Of a DNA stretch of 48,001 bases, positions 32,973 to 42,001 are shown in pieces. The notes beneath the pieces are model-generated. The model did no database searches and was not told the DNA's origin. It worked only from the letters and a program-made list of their open reading frames with translations. Origin of the DNA: a virus; IMG/VR virus record IMGVR_UViG_3300044630_001592, positions 1-48,001 of that record; one strand, 5' to 3'. The position numbers and the translations under genes were made by a program. The stretch's first letter is position 1, and the number at the start of each line of letters is the position of its first letter.

Positions 32973-35900
32973 TTACATTCTCGGAGTTCCACCATCTCTT
33001 CTATTAACTGCCATTGTTTTTAAACTCGATGCCATTAATTGTTGGTTTAATTTAATTCCATTAACACTAAGAACAGGTTTAGAATCAGTTTCCAATAAGA
33101 TAGCTTCTAATAATGCAGCACTTACACCCATTAGTTGAACCATTTTTATTTGTAATTTTACTTGATATTCTGCCGCAGATAACATCCCTGCCGGTACTGA
33201 TACTCCACCACCCTGTGCTCCAGGTGCTCCAACAACAGTAGTTGTTCCTGCTTTGGCAGGTGTTTTAGCCGTAGATGGTGCTTTAGCTGCGGGGGCAGAT
33301 GGGGCAGTCATTGTACCCCAGTTTTGATATAACCCATATGCACCACCTAATACACCACCAACTGCACCACCAACAACATTACCAACACCTGGAATAATTG
33401 AACCTATCATTGCACCATAACCTGCACCAGATAATGCAGAACTTGCAATATCAGCACCTGCTGCCGTTTTTTTGTTTCCTTTTGCGGCTTGGTCTTCTCC
33501 AAAAGCATTCAACGCCAAACCACCAATAATACCAGGTAATCCACCTTTAAGTAATTTCGCGCCACCTTTTAATAAATTGGCAGGTTTTAAAGAATTAGTA
33601 ATCTTTGGTAATAAACTTTTAGCGGAATTAAATATTTTTGACATTTTGCTTCCTCCAGGTCTAGGTCCACGAGGTCCTTTTGGTCCTCTTGTTTTTCTTG
33701 GTTTTTTATTTTTAGAATCAGGTCCATCACTATCCAACATATCTGTAACACTACTATCACCATCCTGATTTACTACAAATACTTTCTGAACTCCACCCAT
33801 TAATTTTTCAATACCCTTTCCTACAATATTACCCCCAATTCCACCGGCAATAGCTGCTAATCCAGTTCTCCAATTTTCATCAAACATTCGTTCAATACCC
33901 AATTTAGCTGCATCCGCTGCATTTTTAATTGCACCTGAACTTGTAATAAATGTATTTTCTTCTAACGTATTTAATTTTGATTCTGCCATTTGTTGGCCGA
34001 GTAAAAACGATTGGTATTTTTGATACGCAGGGGATTTTAAATATGAATTTGTTATTTCATTTTCTAATAATGCTTGGTCTTTTTGTTGTTGTAATAAATT
34101 CTTTTGATATTGTTTATATCCATCAGATTCCAAATATGCTTTTGTTATTTGACCTGATAATTTAGCATCTACAATTGCAGTCTGTGCTTGTATAGATGCC
34201 GTTTGTGATGCTAATGTAGATTGTGCAGATTGTGTTGTTTTTAAAAATTCTTTATTACCACCTTTTACATTTCCAGTTTGTGCACTTACATCTTTAGCAC
34301 TACCAGTTGCAATTTTTTGTATTGAATCCAAATCCATTCCACCCAAAGCTTGTGATAATGCTTCTTGTTGAAACATATTCATCTTTGTTGGGTCTAACCC
34401 TTGTGCTTTTATGGATTTTAATGCATCATCGGTTTTACCTTGTGCAAATAGTGCTCTTGCTTCTGAAAGGTTTACATTTTTACCTAACATTGCAGATAAC
34501 TCCATTTCTTTTTTGATACTATCTTTGTAGTTCAAAACCATACTCTTACCTGCTTTCGCTATATCGCCAAATGAAACTCCTAATTGTTGTGCATATGCAA
34601 CTTGCTTTTGTAATGCAGGACCTGATTTGATTTGGTATCCTAATGCTTCTTTGGATGCTTGTGCAACCTCTTCCATATATCCACCCAAATCTATACCCGC
34701 AGAATCTGCCATTGCTCGCATACCCTCCGTCATATTTAATGCACTTTCATTTGTAAGTTTGCCCATTCTTTTAAAGAACGACATCATACCTGATATATTT
34801 TCAGAAGATTGTCCCGTTCTTTTTTCTAATACCGCCATATCAGCTGCTACATCGGAAGTTACTTTAGTACCCAATGCTTTTGTTGCAGTTGTTAAAGAAG
34901 CGGCTACATTTTCTGCACCAACACCTGCTAATTGCATTTGTGCTGCACCATACCCAATTGAACCTATACCTTTACCATAAAGTGCAGTTTTAGCAGCTGC
35001 TTTGAATTCGGCTGCACCCGTTTGTAATTGTGCTGAAAATTGTATTGCTGCTCTTTGAGATGAATGTGCAGCTTCAATAGTTAATCGATTTACCTCATTG
35101 GCAGTATCTATACTATTTTGATTTACTTCTAAACCTATTTGTTTACCTATGAATCCCTTTTTCTGTTCAAGTTTATTAAGTTCACCATAAGTATTTATAT
35201 TATTTTGCTTTGTTTCTAAATCTGCTCTTTGGGTTATAAACCCACGTTTATTAGCAAGTTTTAAAACTTCTCTTTGACCATCGATTAGATTTTGTTTTGC
35301 ATCGTTTAATGCTTTAGTACCTGCTTCCGTTTCCGCACCAAAATATTTCATTGATAATGCGCCCGCAGCTGCTCCTAAAGCAGTCATTGCTAATCTTGCA
35401 CCTTCGGCATTTTTTTCAACTACATTTTTAAGAACACCTCCAAATTCTTGCATTAATGGAACACCCGATGAACCTACATGGTCTATTGCTGCATTTAATA
35501 ATCCTGCTTTTTTAGCAGTTTTATCATATGCCTTTTCAACGGATTTCATTTCTGAACCCATATCTTTAAATACTTGCAATAAATCTTCGGTTTCTTTAGT
35601 GTTGAGTTGAGATGATTTTAACATCCTATCAAATCCAACACGCATTTCTTTTAGTTTTTTATTAGCTTGCTCTTGGGTCATTACACCATCTTTAACATCT
35701 TGATGGTATTGTGCAGCTAAACTTTGAAAATCTCCCCACATTTTGGAAAGTTTTCCAGTAGCAGTTACTTGTTCTTCTGTTAAACCTTTTGCTTCTTTTA
35801 AACCATTATTTATAAGTTCTTGTATAGCTAATTGACCTTTTAATTTTTTTTGAGCTTGCTCATATAATCTATCATTTTCTTCTAATCCTACAGTTGTTTT

Positions 35901-35993
35901 GGCAAAAGCACTTTCTAAACCAGCGGTTGCCTGGTCTTTTTGTGCTTTAACTGAATTTTTAGTTGCTAATTTGGGTTTTTTTGGAGCAGCCAT
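32973..35993 (-). CDS. 29: Tape measure protein (gp29-type)
   Basis: The 1006-residue protein is the longest in the window and has the composition of a tape measure: a lysine-rich N-terminus, long helical and coiled-coil stretches with many Q, K and A residues, then a hydrophobic glycine-rich segment IIPGVGNVVGGAVGGVLGGA in the C-terminal quarter (about residues 870-890), and a final basic RDGGTPRM end. Such proteins fill the tail tube and set its length; at about 0.15 nm per helical residue this would span about 150 nm, which is inference. It sits between the tail chaperone region and the baseplate proteins. Pro/Lys/Gly-rich linker near residues 760-790. Confidence 0.9.
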   Translation of the reverse strand: MAAPKKPKLATKNSVKAQKDQATAGLESAFAKTTVGLEENDRLYEQAQKKLKGQLAIQELINNGLKEAKGLTEEQVTATGKLSKMWGDFQSLAAQYHQDVKDGVMTQEQANKKLKEMRVGFDRMLKSSQLNTKETEDLLQVFKDMGSEMKSVEKAYDKTAKKAGLLNAAIDHVGSSGVPLMQEFGGVLKNVVEKNAEGARLAMTALGAAAGALSMKYFGAETEAGTKALNDAKQNLIDGQREVLKLANKRGFITQRADLETKQNNINTYGELNKLEQKKGFIGKQIGLEVNQNSIDTANEVNRLTIEAAHSSQRAAIQFSAQLQTGAAEFKAAAKTALYGKGIGSIGYGAAQMQLAGVGAENVAASLTTATKALGTKVTSDVAADMAVLEKRTGQSSENISGMMSFFKRMGKLTNESALNMTEGMRAMADSAGIDLGGYMEEVAQASKEALGYQIKSGPALQKQVAYAQQLGVSFGDIAKAGKSMVLNYKDSIKKEMELSAMLGKNVNLSEARALFAQGKTDDALKSIKAQGLDPTKMNMFQQEALSQALGGMDLDSIQKIATGSAKDVSAQTGNVKGGNKEFLKTTQSAQSTLASQTASIQAQTAIVDAKLSGQITKAYLESDGYKQYQKNLLQQQKDQALLENEITNSYLKSPAYQKYQSFLLGQQMAESKLNTLEENTFITSSGAIKNAADAAKLGIERMFDENWRTGLAAIAGGIGGNIVGKGIEKLMGGVQKVFVVNQDGDSSVTDMLDSDGPDSKNKKPRKTRGPKGPRGPRPGGSKMSKIFNSAKSLLPKITNSLKPANLLKGGAKLLKGGLPGIIGGLALNAFGEDQAAKGNKKTAAGADIASSALSGAGYGAMIGSIIPGVGNVVGGAVGGVLGGAYGLYQNWGTMTAPSAPAAKAPSTAKTPAKAGTTTVVGAPGAQGGGVSVPAGMLSAAEYQVKLQIKMVQLMGVSAALLEAILLETDSKPVLSVNGIKLNQQLMASSLKTMAVNRRDGGTPRM

Positions 35994-36003
35994 TTATTAT
36001 ATA

Positions 36004-36249
36004 TTAACTATATTTTTTAATTACCGCATCAATCTCTGTTGTATCAAGATTTCTGTTTTTTGCCATAGCTTTAGCTGAAGCTAAAACTTTATTCATATCG
36101 TTATCCCATCCAGACCATATATCTGCCAGTTCCGGGTCTTTATCTCTTAAACGAGATAACCATCCAGATTCTTTATTTTGTGATTTTGCTTTTAAAAATA
36201 AATTGAAAAATTTATCTAAAACTCCTTCTGATAATACTCTTTTGGACAT
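36004..36249 (-). CDS. Small protein upstream of the tape measure, unknown function
   Basis: The 81-residue protein starts MSKRVLSEGVLDKFFNLFLK, has GWLSRLRDKDPELADIWSGW, and ends in a helix with ALAKNR-type basic residues. It is helical and basic. Its position between the tail chaperone reading frames and the tape measure gene is one where tail phages often have a small tail-assembly gene. A late box precedes it at 36277-36285, and it is separated from the tape measure by 10 bases. I do not recognise a family. Confidence 0.7.
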   Translation of the reverse strand: MSKRVLSEGVLDKFFNLFLKAKSQNKESGWLSRLRDKDPELADIWSGWDNDMNKVLASAKAMAKNRNLDTTEIDAVIKKYS

Positions 36250-36276
36250 AATCGTATTTTTAATTTATATTACTCA

Positions 36277-36285
36277 TATAAATAT
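36277..36285 (-). promoter_or_regulatory. Late-type promoter box
   Basis: Sense strand ATATTTATA, 27 bases before the ATG at 36249, immediately after the stop of the preceding frame. Confidence 0.5.
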
Positions 36286-36515
36286 CATCTTCTTTTAGTT
36301 TTAGATGAATTATTTGTATTAGATGGTTTAGATTTTTCAATATTCTCTCTTTCTTCCTCTTTTACTTTTAATAATTCTTTCCAATAGAACTGACGGAGTT
36401 TAGTTGACATGAAATATAAATCATGCCAATTAAACCCACCATTTGCATAATAAACCATTTGAAAAATAGTTTCATGCAATAATACGGAATAGTTACTCGG
36501 AAGGGTAAAAAAAGT
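36285..36515 (-). CDS. Downstream frame of the tail chaperone, probably made by +1 (or -2) frameshift
   Basis: This frame opens at 36515, just after a TAG, and stops at 36285. It lacks an ATG until residue 8 of its obvious domain and has no ribosome-binding site; the nearest start-like codon is TTG at 36479. The encoded segment, HETIFQMVYYANGGFNWHDL then YFMSTKLRQFYWKELLKV, is a plausible compact helical domain followed by a Lys/Ser/Asn tail. The window in which both this frame and the 270-residue frame are open contains seven consecutive T residues (36507-36513), an ideal slip site. A +1 shift there would yield a fusion of about 339 residues. Confidence 0.6.
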   Translation of the reverse strand, partial: TFFTLPSNYSVLLHETIFQMVYYANGGFNWHDLYFMSTKLRQFYWKELLKVKEEERENIEKSKPSNTNNSSKTKRR

Positions 36516-37305
36516 CTATCCCAAACGGGATACGGAGAGCCTCCGTCTCACCTGCTGAATTTTCGTATTCGGTAACTAAATCTAAATCGGGAGTGAATGA
36601 TAAAATATGTTTTCTCAATGCTTTAGAGTCCATTGCTAATAATCGATTCGAAACAAAGTTACTAATATATCCTAAATCTCTATTACCATCTACTTCCGTA
36701 ATGATTCTTCTGAATCTCGTAGTGATTTCGTTTCCTTGTTTTAAAACTTTTTCACTTGCTTCAACATCTTTTTGAATTGCAAGTTCATCACCATGAGTAA
36801 GTAATTTAAATTTAATTGGAGTTTTTGATTTTGGTAAAGTAAATTCGTATTCGTTATTTCTATTTAATAAAGTATAATCGATTTCTTTTGTTTTTAATTT
36901 AGATAAATCTATTTTTACAGTTACATCTTCCTCTGATACCGAATCATTTACCGTAACATCGTATTCAGGACCAAACGCTAACATTCTTGTAATAATCAAA
37001 ATTGCGTTTTTATCACCAATTAAAAGGTCATTGATATTAACACCAGGTTCTACTACAATTGATTCTAATAATCTATCCAAATGTATTCCTTTACGGATTA
37101 AATTGGTAGAAGTTAAAATATCTTCTTCTTTTGCAGTCATCAATTTAAGAGTAATCTCTCCTTTTGCTAAAGGTGAACTCTCTGGGTATGTTAAACCTTT
37201 TGATGGTAATGAAATAACTTCCGTTGCAAATGGGAAGTTTTTTTGAGTTGGAGCTTGGGGTGTCCCTAAACCTCTCGTAACTTGTTGTTCTAATTGTTCT
37301 TCCAT
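36493..37305 (-). CDS. gp26-like baseplate/tail-assembly protein (short product of a frameshift pair)
   Basis: The 270-residue protein resembles the T4 baseplate protein family of gp26 (T4_baseplate): residues 28-62 include FATEVISLPSKGLTY and SPLAKGEITLKLMTAKEEDI, and later FKLLTHGDELAIQKDVEA and LRIPFGIDFFYPSE. The family is often placed between tail tube and tape measure, where tail-assembly chaperones (G/GT type) lie in other phages. Its last codons contain a run of seven T, where ribosomes may slip into the frame ending at 36285. It follows the hairpin terminator at 37346-37376 and so probably has its own promoter near GATATATATTAATAA (37324-37339), a variant of the late box. Confidence 0.75.
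   Translation of the reverse strand: MEEQLEQQVTRGLGTPQAPTQKNFPFATEVISLPSKGLTYPESSPLAKGEITLKLMTAKEEDILTSTNLIRKGIHLDRLLESIVVEPGVNINDLLIGDKNAILIITRMLAFGPEYDVTVNDSVSEEDVTVKIDLSKLKTKEIDYTLLNRNNEYEFTLPKSKTPIKFKLLTHGDELAIQKDVEASEKVLKQGNEITTRFRRIITEVDGNRDLGYISNFVSNRLLAMDSKALRKHILSFTPDLDLVTEYENSAGETEALRIPFGIDFFYPSE
36507..36513 (-). other. Homopolymeric slippery site for programmed frameshift
   Basis: Seven T residues in the sense strand, in codons GAC TTT TTT TAC, within a short overlap bounded by a TAG (36516-36518) in the downstream frame and the zero-frame TAA at 36493-36495. A +1 or -2 shift joins the two frames. Confidence 0.55.
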
Positions 37306-37345
37306 AATATAACTTAATGTGTTTATTAATATATATCACATTTTT

Positions 37346-37376
37346 AAAAAAATAAAGGGGAACATTTCTGCTCCCC
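37346..37376 (-). terminator. Intrinsic terminator after tail tube gene
   Basis: In the sense strand GGGGAGCA-GAAA-TGTTCCCC forms an 8-bp stem (one G-T pair) closed by a GAAA tetraloop, followed by TTTATTTTTTT. It lies between the tail tube stop (37403) and the 270-residue gene start (37305). The G-C content is striking in this AT-rich region, so it is a strong candidate for rho-independent termination of the sheath/tube message. Confidence 0.85.
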
Positions 37377-37402
37377 TCATATTTCAATTACTTTATTTAA
37401 TT

Positions 37403-37891
37403 TTAGTACTCTAATACTGCGTAATCAAATGTTAAAGTTAATTCAATTGATACAGGGTCGTTTGAAGCCCAATCCAATTCACCAAAGTTTGCTGATGTAA
37501 TGAATGCTCCTTTGATTGTCCATTGCTCAACCTTATCACCAACTGGTCCTAACAAATAGAAAGTAATATCCTTCTTATAGAATGCTGCGTATCCATCTCT
37601 ACCCGTTAATGATTCGTGTGATGTTCTAATCCACTCCATAACTTGTTGTGCTCCTGATGGAACGATTGGGTCATAAAGTGTGATATTCATATCATCCCAG
37701 TTAGATTTTCCCTTTATCTTACGCTTTACGTTGATATGGTCTAATTCAACTATTTCTGAAGTAAATGTTGGTCTACTTGCAGTTTTGATGATGTATGATT
37801 CTATACCATTGATTTCCATAATGAATCTGTTACCAAGCTTTGGTTCAAAATTCTTATAAAATATCTTGTCAAATTCTAATATTTCTGGCAT
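37403..37891 (-). CDS. 19: Tail tube protein, gp19-like
   Basis: The 162-residue protein is the size of T4 gp19 (163 residues) and has its beta-barrel pattern: GNRFIMEINGIESYIIKTAS, KSNWDDMNITLYDPIVPSGA then QQVMEWIR, and a final strand DPVSIELTLTFDYAVLEY. The P-I-VPS and (I/L)SFDYA-type ending are characteristic of gp19 and related tubes. It forms the inner tube inside the sheath. A late box (37919-37927) lies about 28 bases before its ATG, and a terminator follows, consistent with high-level expression of sheath and tube. Confidence 0.92.
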   Translation of the reverse strand: MPEILEFDKIFYKNFEPKLGNRFIMEINGIESYIIKTASRPTFTSEIVELDHINVKRKIKGKSNWDDMNITLYDPIVPSGAQQVMEWIRTSHESLTGRDGYAAFYKKDITFYLLGPVGDKVEQWTIKGAFITSANFGELDWASNDPVSIELTLTFDYAVLEY

Positions 37892-37918
37892 TTTCTTTTT
37901 ATTTAAATGTTATTCTCT

Positions 37919-37927
37919 AATAAATAT
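37919..37927 (-). promoter_or_regulatory. Late-type promoter box
   Basis: Sense strand ATATTTATT, one base from the common box, about 27 bases before the tail tube ATG. Confidence 0.4.
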
Positions 37928-37939
37928 GGTTTTTTAAAA

Positions 37940-40171
37940 TTATCCGTTAAACGCCGCTCCAGTTGGTAAGATGTTGAAATCAATTTGAATGAATTCAGCT
38001 GTCTTAGTTGGTTGTAAGTAGATAGCTCCTTTCATAATGTTTCTATCAATTACATCTGGTGTGTTGTTTGAATCATCCATCACAACTCTAAATGCATAAA
38101 GTCCTTGTCTTTGTTGAATTGCTTCTAAGTAAGGGTTTACGATGTTTAAGAATCTGTTTCTAGTTTCAGAAGTATTTTGTTCGAATACTAAATATCTTGA
38201 AGTAGATGCGATGTATTTTCTAACAGTTAATAATAATCTTCTTACATTGATTCTATCCAATGCAGATGGTTTATCTTGTAATGTTTTTTGTCCGAATACT
38301 ACGATACCTTGTCCTGGGAACTGAACGATTGGATTTACCTTTCCTTCATATAATGTATCTTTTTCCGATTGAGTTAAACGATTTTGAACTGCTACTGCTC
38401 CAATCAATCCACCTCTATTTAAACCCGCTGGTGCGAACCATTCTGCTGCTACTCTATCGTTAGATGCAAATACACCAGGTAATAATACTGATGGTGGTAC
38501 TGCAATTAACTTATTAGTATTAACATCAATAGTTTTAATCCAAGGGTAGTAAGATGCTGCGTAGTTAGAATCAACATCATTTGCTTGTCCTACTGCGTTT
38601 GTTATTGAATCCGAATATGTTGTTGTGTCCATTATGTAGAAACAATCACTTCTTTCTTCAACCATATCTAAAATATCAGTTGTTACCGCGGTGTGCAATC
38701 TTCTAATAACACCAGGAGTTACAATCATATTAACATCGTATTCATCTTGGTTAGATAATGCCGATACGTGCTTTCCGTAAGCAATAGAGCCAGATGATAA
38801 TGATGTAGAAAGATTAAATCCTTGTGAGTTTCCTGCTATAATACTATCTCCTTTGTAGATAGGTGTTGCGGGGCTCATACCATCAAAACCTTCTTGGAAT
38901 GCTACTAAGAATTGTGCTGCTGAATTACCAACAGATAATGCTCCTCCGTTTGCCGCATCTACTCCAAATGCTACGTTAGCACCTACACCTGCTCCGTTAG
39001 GAATTGGCTTTAAGTAAATTGAGTTATCAGTATTACCATCTAAATCAATACCACCATATACAGTTGCCGAAGAACTAACATAAGTTACTGAAGGAATTAA
39101 TGAACCAATTCCTGCTGATGCTGAGATTGGTAATGTATAAGCTCCATGTCCAAAAGGAACTGCTTGAACTGGTGAGTTTTCGTTTAATTCAGAAATTCTA
39201 ATATATTTTGAGTTATTAACCCAATCACCATTTTCAGTTATTTTACCATCTGATGCAATTGTTCTTTTTCTATCACCAATTACTCTTGCGATGTAGTTAG
39301 GAGAGTTAGGGTCTAAGTTTACATTAGAATAAGTTTCCAATACTACTTTCTTTTTGTTTGTATCAGAACCATCTCTAACAACAACTGTGAATGTACCGTA
39401 ATCAGTACCATTTACAGAACCTGCTGCTTTAATGTTTGTAATACCGATTTTAACTTTAGTATTTGCTGCATTTCCCGCACCAATTGTTTCAAAACGGAAA
39501 AGATTTGTTCTTTCTCCAGAAATCAATTGTGATTGGATAAATGGTGTCAATGCTTCTTGTGCATCAAATGTATATGCTTGGTCTGCTAATACCGTTACAC
39601 TTGCACTTGTAGCTGATACAAATGGAACATTATGATTTTTAAAAAATCCATAAACATAAGGTTTTTTTGCTCCAAATGCAGATAATCCAAATACAGATTC
39701 AATATCATCCGTATCAGATGCTTCCAAAGATGCGGATAATAATCCTGCGTTTGAACCCGAAATTAAAAATTGACCAGATGAACCGACTGTTACAGTTGTT
39801 CCTGCAAAACCTGCGTTTGAACCACTTGCCGTATTAAATAAAATACCAACAGATGCCGATATTGAACCCGAAGTTACTGTTAATAATAAAGGAGCAGTTT
39901 CAGTATATCCGCCGATACCCGCAACTCTACAAATTGTAGCAGTTCCTGCTTCTCTTAAATATGATTGTACTGCTAAAGGTGTGTAGTATGTATCATCAAC
40001 TGTTCCGAACAAAGTTTCGAATTCTGTTTGAGAATTAACGATTGTTGGAACTAATGGTCCTTCTTTAAAAGGTCCGATGAATGCTGCACCAATATCAGCT
40101 ACACCTTGTTGTAAAAATGAAAGGTCGTTTTCTTTTGTAAAAACACCTGGTGATACTATTTTGTCTGCCAT
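37940..40171 (-). CDS. 18: Tail sheath protein, gp18-like
   Basis: The 743-residue protein is a contractile tail sheath. The N-terminus MADKIVSPGVFTKENDLSFL and FIGPFKEGPLVPTIVNS match the gp18 N-terminal handshake segment. The C-terminal third has PIVQFPGQGIVVFGQKTLQD, DRINVRRLLLTVRKYI and a final IQIDFNILPTGA, all typical of sheath proteins. It is longer than T4 gp18 (659), with the additional length in the variable middle domain (Ser/Gly/Ala-rich). It surrounds the gp19 tube and contracts on infection. A late box at 40206-40214 lies upstream. Confidence 0.96.
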   Translation of the reverse strand: MADKIVSPGVFTKENDLSFLQQGVADIGAAFIGPFKEGPLVPTIVNSQTEFETLFGTVDDTYYTPLAVQSYLREAGTATICRVAGIGGYTETAPLLLTVTSGSISASVGILFNTASGSNAGFAGTTVTVGSSGQFLISGSNAGLLSASLEASDTDDIESVFGLSAFGAKKPYVYGFFKNHNVPFVSATSASVTVLADQAYTFDAQEALTPFIQSQLISGERTNLFRFETIGAGNAANTKVKIGITNIKAAGSVNGTDYGTFTVVVRDGSDTNKKKVVLETYSNVNLDPNSPNYIARVIGDRKRTIASDGKITENGDWVNNSKYIRISELNENSPVQAVPFGHGAYTLPISASAGIGSLIPSVTYVSSSATVYGGIDLDGNTDNSIYLKPIPNGAGVGANVAFGVDAANGGALSVGNSAAQFLVAFQEGFDGMSPATPIYKGDSIIAGNSQGFNLSTSLSSGSIAYGKHVSALSNQDEYDVNMIVTPGVIRRLHTAVTTDILDMVEERSDCFYIMDTTTYSDSITNAVGQANDVDSNYAASYYPWIKTIDVNTNKLIAVPPSVLLPGVFASNDRVAAEWFAPAGLNRGGLIGAVAVQNRLTQSEKDTLYEGKVNPIVQFPGQGIVVFGQKTLQDKPSALDRINVRRLLLTVRKYIASTSRYLVFEQNTSETRNRFLNIVNPYLEAIQQRQGLYAFRVVMDDSNNTPDVIDRNIMKGAIYLQPTKTAEFIQIDFNILPTGAAFNG

Positions 40172-40205
40172 TTTGTATTCTAATTTAAAAATTTTATTAT
40201 CTTAA

Positions 40206-40214
40206 TATAAATAT
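40206..40214 (-). promoter_or_regulatory. Late-type promoter box
   Basis: Sense strand ATATTTATA, about 34 bases before the sheath ATG, in the only 70-base gap between the adhesin and sheath genes. Confidence 0.5.
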
Positions 40215-40241
40215 AAAAATTATTTTCAAAACAACAATTTA

Positions 40242-41990
40242 TTATTTGTAGTTTGGAGAGAAATAATCATATACCTGGTCTACTAAGGCTAAAGTTTGTA
40301 ATGTGTTATAAAACAATACTGGTCCGATTTGTCCATTCCAAAATGATGTTCTTGCACTATTTGAACCTATCGTTACATAGTTTGTAGATGATGGTGCAGT
40401 AAATGCTGCTGAGGTAAGTATTCCTACTGATACACCATCTACATATATTGTACAAGTACCACTTGGTTGGAATGCCGCTGAAATCATATACCAAACATTT
40501 GATGATAATGATGTTGCTAATTGTGCACTATTTCCTAATGTACTACCATAGAATTTAACTCTATTTAAAGTAGAACTATCGGTTGATTCAATTGCTAAAC
40601 CATAAAAACCTGCATAGTCAAAAATGTGTCTTGTAGTTGTACCCAATGTTGTTGTAGGTCTTACCCAAACGTGAATAGTACCTGTATTAGTATTAAATTG
40701 AGAAATACCACCATTAACATTTGATGCGGTATCTTTATAGAACAAATCACCACCATCAAAAGAATAATATCTTTCTTTTCTACTTGCACCACTATTGTAT
40801 GCTGGGTTTGAACTTGCTCTTGATAGAGGGCCCTGTGCTCCAGGTCTAACACCCGTACCATACCCACTCATATCCAATAAATCCACCGTTGGTGTACCGG
40901 TTGCAGGTAGAGAACCTGCTGCAAATGATGCAGTTTTAGCAGGCTCTAAATACATTCTTAATCCAGATGCAGGAATAGATGGTTGTGTGGTTGTTCCTTT
41001 GTTGTGTGATATTGTACCATTTGCCAAATAAACGTCAGCATTCTCCACATTAAGTGTTACAATTTCAACATCTTCTATTATTTTAGCAACATCATATACC
41101 AAAACTTCAACTAAACCACCATTTTCATCATAAGTTAATACTGAATCTCCTGGTAATATAGTTTCTACTATTTTAAAGTGATATTTTTGTGTTTCAAAAT
41201 CAAACACATATAATGGGTGAGTTCCAGTTGCTTTTATTAAACCATTGTTAATATTATAATATCCACTTGCAAAATTAAATGTAATATCAGATACAGTTAC
41301 ATCTTGATATTCACCTGCTGCGGTCTCCGAATTAAACATTCTCCATTCTGTTGATTCTGTATCTGTACCATCTAATGATTCATCTGGCAATCCTGCTGGC
41401 ACCCATGCTTTAATTACATCACCAACTGCCAAATCTTCTACATTTACAACAGTATTATCTGCTTTTGTTACCGGAGTATCAAATAATAAACAGAAATCAG
41501 TTTGGTTAATTGTGTTATAAACATCAACTGCGTATAATGTTTTTGTAACAGTAGAGTTATAATTGGTTGCCGCAGTATTAAAACCATCGTTATAAGTCAT
41601 TGATAAAACGGATTGTGCTTCCGAATATGTTGATACTGCTATTGATGCAGGTGTTACTGGAAAAGATGGAGTTGCTCCTAATGTTGCACTACCAACCGTA
41701 AAGTTTGCATTATTAAATGATACTGTATAGTTTGCAGCTACACTACCAACTCTTGTACCATGAGCAGCTCCTGCACTTCCAAATGTAAATGTGGCGTTTT
41801 CTGCAGTACTTTCTACAATATATGTAAAAGTTGGTGGAGTTACTGTTACTGAATCAATTGCAAATGAACCAAATGAAACTTGCGTTCCAGCTGCAGCATT
41901 TCTTGCATTTAATGATGATTCTTGTGAAGTTCTTGCTGAACCTACAGTTGCTCTGTATAAATTTCCTAAAGATAAATTAGTTTTTGGCAT
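40242..41990 (-). CDS. Tail adhesin-like protein with intein-type Hint domain and C-terminal LamG-like domain
   Basis: The 582-residue protein has three parts. Residues 1-166 are Thr/Ser/Ala-rich beta repeats with no recognised family. Residues 167-330 form a Hint domain: Cys167 in DFCLLFDTPVTKADNTVVN (block A), GTHP with H258 (block B), and the last blocks with NVENADVYLANGTISHN, ending at His329-Asn330. Residue 331 is Lys, not Cys/Ser/Thr, so protein splicing is unlikely while N-terminal and Asn-mediated cleavage remain possible, as in BIL domains. Residues 340-582 resemble a concanavalin/LamG fold: GTIHVWVRPTTT, YMISAAFQPSGTCTIYVDG, GQIGPVLFYN. It is probably a host-binding tail protein. 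Confidence 0.82.
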   Translation of the reverse strand: MPKTNLSLGNLYRATVGSARTSQESSLNARNAAAGTQVSFGSFAIDSVTVTPPTFTYIVESTAENATFTFGSAGAAHGTRVGSVAANYTVSFNNANFTVGSATLGATPSFPVTPASIAVSTYSEAQSVLSMTYNDGFNTAATNYNSTVTKTLYAVDVYNTINQTDFCLLFDTPVTKADNTVVNVEDLAVGDVIKAWVPAGLPDESLDGTDTESTEWRMFNSETAAGEYQDVTVSDITFNFASGYYNINNGLIKATGTHPLYVFDFETQKYHFKIVETILPGDSVLTYDENGGLVEVLVYDVAKIIEDVEIVTLNVENADVYLANGTISHNKGTTTQPSIPASGLRMYLEPAKTASFAAGSLPATGTPTVDLLDMSGYGTGVRPGAQGPLSRASSNPAYNSGASRKERYYSFDGGDLFYKDTASNVNGGISQFNTNTGTIHVWVRPTTTLGTTTRHIFDYAGFYGLAIESTDSSTLNRVKFYGSTLGNSAQLATSLSSNVWYMISAAFQPSGTCTIYVDGVSVGILTSAAFTAPSSTNYVTIGSNSARTSFWNGQIGPVLFYNTLQTLALVDQVYDYFSPNYK

Positions 41991-42001
41991 ATTAGTATGT
42001 G

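Noticed and set aside
36285-36479. The 64-residue frame as an independent gene starting at TTG 36479
   Set aside because: No ribosome-binding site precedes the TTG, and the frame stays open upstream to a slippery T run; a frameshift product is a better explanation.
41001-41492. Functional splicing intein or homing endonuclease in the adhesin
   Set aside because: The residue after Asn330 is Lys, no endonuclease domain is present (block size about 164 residues), and the host protein is not a conserved enzyme; hence BIL-like cleavage is preferred.
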